Source: ZC4RG20 sp963702105 (GTDB taxonomy: Bacteria > Pseudomonadota > Gammaproteobacteria > Steroidobacterales > Rariloculaceae). From it: a stretch of 64,000 nt of DNA. Location: positions 2,418,001 to 2,482,000 of the forward strand of contig OY969712.1 of assembly GCA_963702105.1 (NCBI GenBank), read 5' to 3'. Below are positions 18,399 to 26,861 of this stretch, in pieces. Made by a program: the position numbers and the translations under genes. How positions within the stretch are numbered: position 1 is the stretch's first letter; each line of letters starts with the position of its first letter. The notes under the pieces are model-generated. The model made no database searches. It was given only the letters and a program-made list of their open reading frames with translations, and had not been told where the DNA came from.

Positions 18399-20043
18399 CT
18401 AGTGCCGGATCTGGTTTGTTGGAACGTCGGTCTCGTAGACCTCGCAGTTGCCGCGCTCGGGGATCAGCTTCGCGTCGTGGTTCGGGTTGAGCACGAGCAC
18501 GCGCGGCGGCAATACCCAGGGCTTGACGAGAACACCGGGGTCCTCGACCGTGACTTCATAAAGGATCGTATTGCCCACGCGCGTGAGCCGTTCCACGATG
18601 TGCATCTGGTCGGTATGGAAAAGACCGCCCCTCCCGAACCAAGTGCGATCATTGAACCCGATCGAGTCGAGGACGAGGGTGTCACCCTCCCAGTGTCCCA
18701 CGGTATCCCCGTAGTACGATTCCTCGTAGGGGGCGTCGGGCCCGTGTGGGCGGCCATCGGTCGGGATGATGCGGAACTCGCCCTGACCGCCGCCCGCATC
18801 GGCGTACTGGGTGTAGATAAACGTAATGTCATCGGCCGATTGATAGATGCGCCGCGGCGGGCCTTGACGCGGCAGCCCCAGAGGCTGGCAGGTCATGACC
18901 GGGTCTTTTTTGTTCGTCCACTCGTCGAGCGCCTGAATCTGGTCCCAGTACTCGGGCTTGTAGAGCGGGCGACCGAGGCTGCCAAAGCGCGAAGGCGAAT
19001 AGAGCTCGAAATCCTCCGTCTGATTGACTTCGCGGTTACAACCGCTGCGCTCCGTCGGACCGCAGCGGCGCCCTCCCTCGAGCCCCCCGACCTCGTAGGT
19101 CCCGATCCAGTCGGTATGCATCCACATGCCGGTCATGTCGGGCTTGCCGTTTAAACGCGGCGTGGGCGTCGAGCGGTCCAACGGTGGCTCCTGCTTGGCG
19201 ATGACGCCCCGGGGAAAGTGGCTGCTCGGCTGGATCGCCGCCCCTACGCTCGCCGGCACGGGCGCCACGACGTAAACGTTGCCGGTTTCCGTCTGGGCTG
19301 TCGTCAAGTCGCGCACGACCGCGCCATTCCGCCGCTCCACCATCTTGCCGGCGTAGACCACTTGGATCTTGTTCAGCGGGTTGTTCCAGTCTCGATAGTC
19401 ACCGTACGTGAACTCGGTCGTGTCGGCGCCTTGCTTAACGACCACTCTGTCGGTCATGTAGTTTTCGTCGAGGGTGGCGGTCGCGACGGCCCCGGGCAGG
19501 CCCGGCAGGGGGAATGTCAGAACGGGCTTGTCACCCTCCCAGCTGAGCGAAGTATTCCGGACCTTATCGACACCGTCGGCGAACAGAGTCCCGGGGTTCG
19601 CGCCCAACAAGAAGCTCTCCGTCGTTCCGGCGACCGCGGCCTTGGGCGCACCCTGCGGACTCGCCCATATGCGGATGAGCCGCTCCTGCACGGCGTTCGG
19701 CATCGGCACGGTCTTGCCCTGGGTGAGGTCGATCTCCGCGCCCGGAACGCCTTCGTCCCAGGCGTACATTCCACTGACGACCTCGATGTTCGAGTATGTT
19801 TGCCCGTTCGGAAGGGTGCATGCGTACTGGATGCGCTGGCTCGACGTTCTGGTAGTTCGTGCTCGCACGATATCGCGTCAGCGCGCAGGGCGCCCCGTTC
19901 ACCTGCAGGGTCCCTTTACCCTGATATTCCAGCGAGGCCACCATGTCGCGTTCATCGAAGCCCTTGAGCATGCCCATGTGCCACATCCAATTGAACAGCA
20001 CGGACTTCAGGTCTTTGGCGTTGGCGGCCGGGGTGTAGGGTTC
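18399..20043 (-). repeat. Long inverted repeat, left arm (partner 26973-28608)
   Basis: About 1.64 kb almost identical to the reverse complement of 26973-28608. Differences I can see are scattered single bases plus one divergent patch of about 70-80 bases near 19030-19105, where the two copies also differ by 9 bases in length. The identity begins inside the coding sequence just after the signal peptide and ends at the stop codon, so it follows the gene rather than a mobile-element end. Confidence 0.85.
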
Positions 20044-20154
20044 GCGAAACGACGCCCCGGCGGGAGCCTGCGCCTCGGCCGTCAATACGGCGCACGAAGC
20101 GAAGGCAAATCCGAGCACGACCCTTGCCCCGATGACTCGTAGTCGAACGCCCAT
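18399..20154 (-). pseudogene. Secreted GHWEGD-family protein, copy 1, single frameshift
   Basis: Starts at 20154 (GGGGGAG upstream) with a signal peptide ending TAEAQ. The N-terminal region, YTPAANAKDLKSVLFNWMWHMGMLK through CALTRYRAS, continues in another frame from about 19845 down to the stop at 18399. The intact relative at 36671-38497 aligns across both halves without a break, so one base is gained near 19846 (context GAACGTC). The long C-terminal half carries the family landmarks KPDMTGMW, TCQPLGLPRQG, GHWEGDTLVLD and MHIVERLTRV. Function unknown; predicted periplasmic. It is nearly identical in inverted orientation to 26973-28608, including the same frameshift. Either both copies are dead, or the shift is a shared sequence error. 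Confidence 0.7.
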
Positions 20155-20461
20155 TCCACTCCCCCTATTCTAGAATCTTTTGCAAGGAACCCTTGGTCCC
20201 CTACCACCGGAACGGTACTTATGCGGCAGCCATTATTATCGCGACGCGCTTGTGCGCCCCCACCCAAGCGGTAAGGGTGCTCAGGTCCCCCCTACGCTTG
20301 CCATCCCCGCGGGCACGTGTACGACGATGACGGGATCCCCGGCCTCCGCCCCGACGCCCGATGTTCTCCAACATACCTCATTTTGCACGCTAAGTGCGCG
20401 GCTGCTCCTTCCGAACGCTCGACAACGCCAATGCGGTGCATTTTCTCGTGTGAATACTCCC

Positions 20462-20529
20462 CCGGCTAAAGCCGGCGGCTTCGGGTTCCGGCTGAAAGCC
20501 GGCGGCTTCGGGTTCCGGCTGAAAGCCGG
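20462..20529. repeat. Palindromic CCGGCT-(g)aaa-GCCGG units, two in a 27-bp tandem repeat
   Basis: Three small hairpins: CCGGCTAAAGCCGG at 20462-20475 and CCGGCTGAAAGCCGG at 20488-20502 and 20515-20529. The last two lie within an exact 27-bp direct repeat. A related CCGGCTAAGGCCGG occurs near 43984. They resemble dispersed REP-type intergenic palindromes. Confidence 0.7.
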
Positions 20530-20601
20530 ATCGGTCGGCCGACTACACAACGTGAAAGTCATCGTCAGGTTCCGGCGGCTGCTGGAGCTAGCAGCACCCG
20601 T

Positions 20602-20790
20602 CCGAGCATCGAATGGTCGCGCAAGAAAGTTACCGAACGGCTGCCGCCGGGCGAAAACAAAGTCTTCAACACCGAGGAAAACGAGCTCAGGGCGGCCTTC
20701 GGCACGAGCGCTGCAAACCTCGAGCCCCGTGAGGCGATCGTCCTTCGACCGGATGACGCCCATGCCGAAATCGTGGGTTACGGCCCATCA
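20602..20790 (+). pseudogene. Unidentified coding-like fragment
   Basis: One frame is open for about 60 codons with ordinary amino-acid composition and no start codon: segments IEWSRKKVTERLPPGENKVF, TEENELRAAFGT and PREAIVLRPDDAHAEIVGYG. It reads like the inside of a real protein and unlike the Arg-rich shadow frames around it. I do not recognise the family. It is probably a truncated remnant; upstream is the palindromic repeat and downstream is the carboxylesterase stop. Confidence 0.35.
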
Positions 20791-20875
20791 AGGACTGGGC
20801 CAAACTCGCCGTCCTTGGCCACATGTGAACCTGGACGGGACTGCTAGACCCTGGCTCTTGCCGCGGCGCGGCATG

Positions 20876-22498
20876 TCAGCCGGCCAGCCCCATGGCGTCC
20901 CATATGGCTAACCGCTGCTCGCGAATAGGGTCGTCCTCCACCATCGGCACGTCATTGAAGACCATTGTCGGTCGTTTTACCGGCTCGTAGATCGGCCAAG
21001 ACGGCAGCGTCGACCTTGGGGTGTTCGGATCGCCGGTATGAAAGAACGCGATGAACGCTTCACTGACTTTATCGGCAAGCGCTTGGGCGTCGGACGCGCC
21101 GGCCGTGAGCCTGGACGCTTTCACGTTGTCGAACACGAAGGCGATGTCAATCGTGTGTTCCGCACGGTACCTGCCGCCGTCGAGCGGCGATTCCCATGTC
21201 CAGTAGTACAGATGCGCCGCCCCCCTCCCGAGAGCTGCTCGGCGCTCGGCAGCCTTCATCGTCGCACCACCGAAACGGTAATCGCTAGCGATCGCAAAAT
21301 ACGTATCTGATGGGGTGGAGCCGGGATAGAGCTTGCGATAGAGGCGGATCACCTCTTCGGCCTTCTCGCCAACGAGGCGTTTGACTTGAACACGCATGTC
21401 GCCGTCGCTCAAGGAGAAAAGCGATTCGGCGGCGCGAAAAGTGGCCTCGCCGCTCGTATGGCCGAAGATCACCGGGACATCGGCAGACACGGGCGACGCC
21501 GCCGGTTCGAATGGGTGCTGCGTCACGGCGACACCGTCGACGGTCGGCTCGAACGACCGCCCGAAATGTTCGCCGTTGAGCTTGGCGACCGTCGAAAAGT
21601 AGGCGCCCATTAGGCGATCGATAGGTAGTGCCTGGAGGTCGTCGATGGTCGGCTTTCGGAGACCCACCTGCGCGACCAGCTCGCGCGTGACGTGCGCTGC
21701 ATCTCCGGGTTCGATGAGCTTGAGCGCCGAGCCGCTCATGATGACTGCGCGGTGAAATAGACCCTTGGCGGCAGGCATCGTCAGGAGGGTCGACACCTTG
21801 CGGCCGCCGCCCGACTGGCCGATGATCGTCACGTTATTCGGGTCACCACCGAAGCGCGATATGTTGGCGCGAATCCACTTAAGCGCTTGAACTAGGTCGA
21901 GCATGCCAACGTCGCCCGATTGCTCGAACGCCGAGCCTCCGATTTCACCGAGATACGTATAGCCGAGCACGTTCAGGCGGTGGTTCGTCGTGACCGTCAC
22001 GATATCGCCGCGCAATCCGAGGTTCGTGCCGTCGTTGACGGGGGCCGCACCGGAGCCGACGTTGAAACCGCCGCCGTGGCACCACATGATGACGGGCCTT
22101 TTGCCACCGTCGTCGATTCCCGGCGTCCACACGTTGAGCACCAGGCAGTCCTCGCTCTCGGCTTGGCCCGGGGTCGCGCCTTGCTGGTCGGCCGCGCCTT
22201 TGATGCGCGGCGGCCGCTGCGGAGCGCGAAACCCGTAATCTAGCGCATCACGCAGCCCGGTCCACTTGGGCGGCTCCACGGGCGGCATGAACCGGTTCTT
22301 GCCTGCCGTGCTCGCCCCGTAGGGAATCCCCTTGAACACCTTGACGCCGCGAACCTCTCTCCCACGGACGCGGCCGCAAGTCGTCTCGGCCTCGACGAAA
22401 CCGCCCTCGGCCCAACTTGGAAGGATGACTCCCGTCGTCGTCAGCGCAGCAAGAAGCGATCCTCCGATGAAACCGCGGCGTGATTGCTCGAAACTCAT
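20876..22498 (-). CDS. Tat-exported type B carboxylesterase
   Basis: 540 residues, start at 22498 with GGGGAGG upstream. The N-terminus has a twin-arginine signal (SRRGFIGGSLLAAL). The carboxylesterase type B fold follows: FKGIPYG, EDCLVLNVWTP, oxyanion-hole HGGGFNVGSG, nucleophile Ser229 in IIGQSGGGRK, and the C-terminal AFIAFFHTGDPNTP segment. The GxSxG elbow reads GQSGG rather than the common GESAG. It should hydrolyse esters in the periplasm. It fits the ester-degrading theme of the island next to two tannase-type enzymes. Its downstream side is the repeat-bearing gap. Confidence 0.88.
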   Translation of the reverse strand: MSFEQSRRGFIGGSLLAALTTTGVILPSWAEGGFVEAETTCGRVRGREVRGVKVFKGIPYGASTAGKNRFMPPVEPPKWTGLRDALDYGFRAPQRPPRIKGAADQQGATPGQAESEDCLVLNVWTPGIDDGGKRPVIMWCHGGGFNVGSGAAPVNDGTNLGLRGDIVTVTTNHRLNVLGYTYLGEIGGSAFEQSGDVGMLDLVQALKWIRANISRFGGDPNNVTIIGQSGGGRKVSTLLTMPAAKGLFHRAVIMSGSALKLIEPGDAAHVTRELVAQVGLRKPTIDDLQALPIDRLMGAYFSTVAKLNGEHFGRSFEPTVDGVAVTQHPFEPAASPVSADVPVIFGHTSGEATFRAAESLFSLSDGDMRVQVKRLVGEKAEEVIRLYRKLYPGSTPSDTYFAIASDYRFGGATMKAAERRAALGRGAAHLYYWTWESPLDGGRYRAEHTIDIAFVFDNVKASRLTAGASDAQALADKVSEAFIAFFHTGDPNTPRSTLPSWPIYEPVKRPTMVFNDVPMVEDDPIREQRLAIWDAMGLAG

Positions 22499-22930
22499 GA
22501 CGACCTCCCCGGCTCAAAGGGCCGCTTTTTTCGGCCGATCGTACGCCGCGCGGCGGCAAGGGCACAAGCCCGTGACTCGCACGCGAAACCGGTCGGTCTG
22601 CTCCACCACTGTATTTTTTGGCTCAGCTTCTCGCTCTCGCGACCTTACGCCTTCCAAACACCGTCCTATTTCCGCGTCTTGACCCTACCGCCGCGGCGGT
22701 CTCTCTCATCTAAGTACCCTCGAAGCGCGCTTCCGGACTATCCCGTCTGTGCTCCCATCCTACTCACAAGTTTGCCCCCTACCGCTCTTGGGCCTCGACC
22801 AAGTGCAGTGGCCGGGCGCTGATTCTGCGGCTACACTTGGTCGGCATTCAGCCTTAGACCAAGCGAATTCCGGTAGCCTGTCCCGTGCACGCAACGCCCT
22901 TCCGCCGAAACCAGAGGGAGCAGATTAACA
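22499..22930. other. Divergent intergenic region
   Basis: 432 bases between the leftward carboxylesterase and the rightward DUF6152 gene; the two promoters must lie here. I see no gene. A GAGGGAGCAG Shine-Dalgarno sits just before 22931. Confidence 0.4.
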
Positions 22931-23341
22931 ATGACGACGCGTTTGTTGCTTCTTGCCGCTATGGCAGCTCTGACCTTGACGGTACCGGTGATCGCCGACG
23001 CTCATCACTCGTTCTCGGCCGAGTTCGACCGCTCGAAGCCCATTGAGATCAAGGGCACCGTTACGAAGGTCGAATGGATGAATCCCCACGCTCGGTTCTA
23101 TGTCGAAGTCACGGATAAAGACGGCGGCAAGGTCAATTGGAACTTCGAACTCACCAGCCCGAACGTGCTGATGCGCCGCGGATGGAACCGCAACTCGTTG
23201 AAGGTGGGGGATGCCATCACCGTGAAGGGTTGGCGGGCCAAGAAGGCTGACCATGTCGCGAGTGCCGGGACCGTTACGTTGGCGGACGGACGCAAGATCT
23301 TCGGCGGCGCGGCCGACAATACCAGCGGCGCTTCGAGCTAG
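22931..23341 (+). CDS. DUF6152 family periplasmic protein
   Basis: 136 residues with a Sec signal peptide (cleavage near ADA-HH). The DUF6152 pattern is complete: mature N-terminus HHSFSAEFDRSKPIEIKGTV, then VEWMNPHARFYVEV, WNFELTSPNVLMRRGW and VGDAITVKGW. The fold is probably a small beta barrel of OB type; no activity is known. It is followed directly by a decayed GHWEGD gene (23350-23853), repeating the DUF6152-then-GHWEGD order seen at 26414-28608 and 38927-36671. Predicted periplasmic; conserved His residues at the mature N-terminus could bind metal, which is speculation. Confidence 0.87.
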   Translation: MTTRLLLLAAMAALTLTVPVIADAHHSFSAEFDRSKPIEIKGTVTKVEWMNPHARFYVEVTDKDGGKVNWNFELTSPNVLMRRGWNRNSLKVGDAITVKGWRAKKADHVASAGTVTLADGRKIFGGAADNTSGASS

Positions 23342-23349
23342 CCACTTGC

Positions 23350-23853
23350 CCGCGGGGGATCCGCAGTCGGATCCCGTCACCAAGTGCGATATGCCCGGAA
23401 TACGGCGCGCGACCTATCCCTTTGAGATCCTGCCGGGGGACGGCGACATGCTATTCAGCTACGCTTTCGCGAACGCGAATCGCGACATTCATATGGACAA
23501 GGCTGACCAACTCGCGGCCGACGACATGCCAGTCGACCAGTGGATGGAATGATCAAACGGGCATTGGGAGGCGAAGAAACGCTCGTCATCGAGGTCGTAG
23601 ATAGCGACGATCGGACCTAGCTGGGCCGCGCCGACAATTATCACAGCGCCGAAACGAAGGTCACGGAGCGCTACGCTTTCGTCGATGACTACGAAGCCAC
23701 CGTCGATGATCCGAAGACCTTTTGGCGGCCTTGGACGATCGCGACGGCGCTACATCGAAATACAGACCCAAACGCCGAGCCCTTCGATTTCAAGTGCGTC
23801 GAATTCGTCCAGGACGTGCTATACGGTAAATACGTGAAGGACCCGGTCGACTG
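23350..23853 (+). pseudogene. Decayed GHWEGD-family gene
   Basis: Pieces of the family are spread over two frames: VTKCDMPGIRRATYPFEIL, then NRDIHMDK and QWME, a TGA where W is expected, SNGHWE, a frame change, LVIEVVDSDDRT, a TAG where W is expected, then GRADNYHSAETKVTERYAFVDDYEATVDDPKTFWRPW and the end CVEFVQDVLYGKYVKDPVD. The N-terminal half is missing. Two nonsense codons, a frameshift and 5' truncation make this a true pseudogene. It lies 8 bases after the DUF6152 gene, so the ancestral arrangement was the usual pair. It represents a different subfamily from the 18.4/26.9-kb copies. Confidence 0.75.
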
Positions 23854-24008
23854 ACCGTTCGCCTGCCCGCGCGCCGGGGAGCCTCGCTGGGCGGCGGCGC
23901 GGAACGCGCTCGATCGGACAACCTCGCGTACGACAAGCTCGCTTATGACCTTGGACGACTGGACGCCCGATGCTTGGATAAACGCAACCGCTAATGGGAG
24001 TAATTAAG

Positions 24009-25532
24009 ATGAAAAACAACACTCTGCCACTGGGTGTGCTCGCCCTGGCATTGTCCTTGGCCGTCGGCGGCACCAGCCGCGCGACCGAGCCCTCGGCCCG
24101 GTGCACAGATCTCACGAGATTCAAGGCGTCGGAGGCGAAGCTGGTGATAACCAAGGCCCAGGAGGTGGCTGCCTCCGGGTCCGTACCGTCCTACTGTCGC
24201 GTCGATGGCATGATCGACCAGCGCACGGGTGCCGATGGCAGGACATATGGGATCGGATTTGCGGTCGCACTACCTGACGATTGGAACGAGCGCTTCCTGT
24301 TCCAAGGCGGCGGCGGGTATAACGGCAGCGTCAGGGCGCCCGTCGGTGGTGCAGCCGCGGGAGACAAGTCTGCGTTGGCGCGTGGTTTCGCCGTCGCATC
24401 GACCGACAGTGGCCACAAAGGGAAGACTTTCGACACGTCATTCAACGTAGATCAACAAGCCAGTCTCGATTTCGCACAGGTCGCGGTCGCTCGCGTAACG
24501 CAACTCTCGAAGGAGATCATCTCGGGATACTACGGTGAATCGCCGAAGTACTCCTACTTCACCGGCTGCTCCACGGGCGGCCGGGAGGCGATGCTCATGA
24601 CCCAGCGCTATCCCTCCTTCTTCGATGGGGTCGTCTCGGGAGACCCTGCTATGCGGACGGGCTTTTCCAGGCTCGGCAACAATTGGCGATCTGCGGCGTT
24701 CGCAGAAGCAGCCCCTAAGAACGCCGAGGGGCAGCGGGAACCGTACAAACTATTCTCGGAATCCGACAAGAAGCTCCTCGCGAAGGGGCTTCTGAAGGCA
24801 TGCGACGCTGCGGACGGAATCGAGGACGGCATGGTGTTCAACACTCGCGCCTGCACATTCGATCCCGCCGTGCTGACTTGCAAGGGCTCCAAAGACGCGA
24901 CTTGCCTATCGTCGACGCAGGTCGATGCCCTAAAGAGGGCGTTCGCCGGCCCTCGAGATTCGAAAGGCGACGTAATCTACAAGATGAGCATGAACGACGC
25001 CGATCTGGCCAGCTTCCTGCCCAAGCCGCCACCCGAAGGTGCACGTGCCTTGGCTTCACCGGCGCCGACGGCCCTCGACGTGGACCAGCGTCTATTCGCT
25101 ATCTTGAATGATCCGCTAGAAGCTTTGACGGACAGCACTTGGACCAACCTGAGCAGCTTTTCCGGCCACGGCGGCAAGCTTCTCTTCTACCACGGAATGG
25201 CCGATCCGACGTTCTCCGCCATGGACACGCTCGACTACTACGAACGGATGGCAGAGGCGAATGGAGGCATGGAGAAGGTCGAGAACTGGAGCCGGCTATT
25301 CCTCGTGCCCGGCATGCTCCACTGCCGTGGCGGCGATTCGGCGCTCGATCAGTTCGACCTCCTTACGGCCGTCGTCAACTGGGTCGAAAAGGGAATTGCT
25401 CCGGAATCAGTAGCGGCGACAGGCAAGGCATTTCCCGGCCGGAGTCGCCCGCTCTGCGCGTATCCGAAGTACGCCCAGTACTCGGGCCATGGCGACTCGC
25501 AGGACGCAAACAACTTCATCTGCGAGGAGTAA
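24009..25532 (+). CDS. Tannase/feruloyl esterase family alpha/beta hydrolase, secreted
   Basis: 507 residues from the ATG at 24009 (GGGAG eight bases upstream; an earlier in-frame ATG at 23994 lacks this). Sec signal peptide about 1-25. Nucleophile Ser188 is in YFTGCSTGGREAM; the calcium/lid region has CDAADGIEDGMV and CLSSTQVDALK; acid Asp is in YHGMADPTFS, His is in GMLHCRGGD, and the end is CAYPKYAQYSGHGD. This is the pfam07519 build. It should cleave aromatic esters in the periplasm. It is clearly divergent from the other tannase-family gene at 16808-18292, so it is not a recent duplicate. A stable hairpin follows the stop. Confidence 0.9.
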   Translation: MKNNTLPLGVLALALSLAVGGTSRATEPSARCTDLTRFKASEAKLVITKAQEVAASGSVPSYCRVDGMIDQRTGADGRTYGIGFAVALPDDWNERFLFQGGGGYNGSVRAPVGGAAAGDKSALARGFAVASTDSGHKGKTFDTSFNVDQQASLDFAQVAVARVTQLSKEIISGYYGESPKYSYFTGCSTGGREAMLMTQRYPSFFDGVVSGDPAMRTGFSRLGNNWRSAAFAEAAPKNAEGQREPYKLFSESDKKLLAKGLLKACDAADGIEDGMVFNTRACTFDPAVLTCKGSKDATCLSSTQVDALKRAFAGPRDSKGDVIYKMSMNDADLASFLPKPPPEGARALASPAPTALDVDQRLFAILNDPLEALTDSTWTNLSSFSGHGGKLLFYHGMADPTFSAMDTLDYYERMAEANGGMEKVENWSRLFLVPGMLHCRGGDSALDQFDLLTAVVNWVEKGIAPESVAATGKAFPGRSRPLCAYPKYAQYSGHGDSQDANNFICEE

Positions 25533-25547
25533 CTCCCAGCGGCGCAA

Positions 25548-25578
25548 GCGGGCGGACGCGAGACACGTGTCCGCCCGC
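25548..25578 (+). terminator. Stem-loop downstream of the tannase gene
   Basis: Perfect 10-bp stem GCGGGCGGAC / GTCCGCCCGC with an 11-base loop, 15 bases after the stop at 25532. No T-run follows, so Rho-independent termination is likely but not certain. Confidence 0.55.
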
Positions 25579-26413
25579 AGCCGAAGAAGCGAAATGGTCG
25601 TCCCTTACTCGCCGCTGTCGCCTCCCGCATTGACGCCGAGTCATCCTTCGGTAGCGGGTCCAGATGCGGCCGGCTTGGGTCCTCCGCGGGAGCCGCTCAC
25701 CCTTGGCCACCGCCTCGGCCACGCGCGTCTCGTACTCCCGCTCGCCCTTCAACGCCGCGATCACCGCGGGATTGCCCTATGAAACGAATACTCTCGGATA
25801 CGATTTCCGGGCTGGGACGTCAACACAAGGCGAATGGAAAACGGCGCCGTGTAGGTCTTCGGGTCATCGACCGTCGCGACATACGCGTTCATGTGCAGGT
25901 CGACGCGCATCAGGCGCTCTGTGCTCTCCCATAGATAACGGGCGGGATCGAGCCGAGAAGACTGCGTGATGCACCGGTCCTACAAATGCAAGTCATCGAA
26001 GCTATCGAAGGGCCCGGGACCGTAGGTGCCGCGGTCCTTCGGTCCCCGGGATGGAAATAACCAAGAAGGCCCAGCTCACCAGCGGGCGCTCGCAATGCCG
26101 CCATCAAAAGCGAACCTAACGACCTCCAGGGGTCGCCGACGGCTGTTGCTTGCTTGTCACATGACCGAAGGCCGCAGGCATTTCGGCATGCGCGCTCACG
26201 GTGCGGTGCGAAAGCCAGGTGGCGCAGCCACGTCAGCGCCGCGATCGCGTTGACGTCGGGGCCGCCTGGAGCCGTCTCGGCCAGCCCCCGCCCCTCCTGC
26301 AATCTTGAGCGTGGGACGTTTGAAATGTACGCTACCATCCAGCACTGGGGTGTTCTTTCTCTAACAGAACGTGGCGGCGCCTTCGTCGATCACGCTTTAC
26401 GGAGGAGTGTGAA
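25579..26413. other. Gap between tannase and DUF6152 genes
   Basis: 835 bases without an intact gene. Its left half contains the decayed leftward GHWEGD-like gene listed at 25640-26060. The right part holds the promoter region of the DUF6152-GHWEGD operon, with AGGAGTG upstream of 26414. Other open frames are short and Arg-rich. Confidence 0.45.
25640..26060 (-). pseudogene. Decayed GHWEGD-related gene on the opposite strand
   Basis: Reading leftwards, remnants are RGPKDRGTYGPG, DRCITQ, then in another frame GSIPPVIYG, followed by a jump to MRVDLHMNAYVATVDDPKTYTAPF and, after another frame change, VIAALKGEREYETRVAEAVAKGE. DRCITxGxPGS-PVIYG and the VDDPKTYTxPW/F element are landmarks of the same broad family as the other GHWEGD proteins. 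The central GHWEGD core itself is deleted. Stops, frame changes and the internal deletion make this a pseudogene. Boundaries are approximate. Confidence 0.55.
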
Positions 26414-26818
26414 ATGTTCAAGCGCACTTTGGGTTGCGTTGTGGTGGGTGCTTGGCTTGCGGCAAGTGCTTCGGTTCAAGCGCATCATTCGGTCGCCGGG
26501 GCGTACGACTTGAGCAAGGAAGCCAAGCTGACCGGGTCGTTTTCTGGATGGCACCTCGTGAATCCTCACTCGTCGCTCAAACTCCACGTCAAGAACGCGG
26601 ATGGTTCGACCACCGAATGGACGTTTACCGGAGGCAGCGCGAGCACCCTCGCGAGACTCCACATCGGGAACACGGGGCCGAACGCCCTCCGCGACGGGGA
26701 TACCATCACCGTCACGTATACGCCCGCCCGGGATGGCAAGAGTCCCGTGGGGCTGCTGCGGTCGATTACCTATCCCGACGGTCACACCCTGCAGATGCGT
26801 CGCGACAACAATAACTAG
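26414..26818 (+). CDS. DUF6152 family periplasmic protein
   Basis: 134 residues with a Sec signal peptide ending VQA, mature start HHSVAGAYDLSKEAKLTGSF. DUF6152 landmarks: LVNPHSSLKLHV, TEWTFTGGSASTLAR and DGDTITVTYTPARDG. Closely related in sequence and context to the protein at 38526-38927. It is 43 bases upstream of the GHWEGD copy 2 start and surely co-transcribed with it. Role unknown; the repeated pairing suggests that it works with the GHWEGD protein in the periplasm. Confidence 0.88.
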   Translation: MFKRTLGCVVVGAWLAASASVQAHHSVAGAYDLSKEAKLTGSFSGWHLVNPHSSLKLHVKNADGSTTEWTFTGGSASTLARLHIGNTGPNALRDGDTITVTYTPARDGKSPVGLLRSITYPDGHTLQMRRDNNN

Positions 26819-26861
26819 TTGGCCGCGGCGGCGAGCCAACAGGCAAAAGAGGGGGGCTACA

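Larger units (their letters stand above)
20155..20875. other. Intergenic region with palindromic repeats and a gene fragment
   Basis: 721 bases between two leftward genes. It holds a tandem palindromic repeat (20462-20529) and a short coding-like fragment (20602-20790), both listed separately. Nothing else is supported. The promoter of GHWEGD copy 1 should lie just right of 20154. Confidence 0.45.

Noticed and set aside
20472..20525. Tandem 27-bp repeat as a possible CRISPR
   Set aside because: Only two units with no spacers, palindromic cores and no cas genes; better read as REP-type palindromes.
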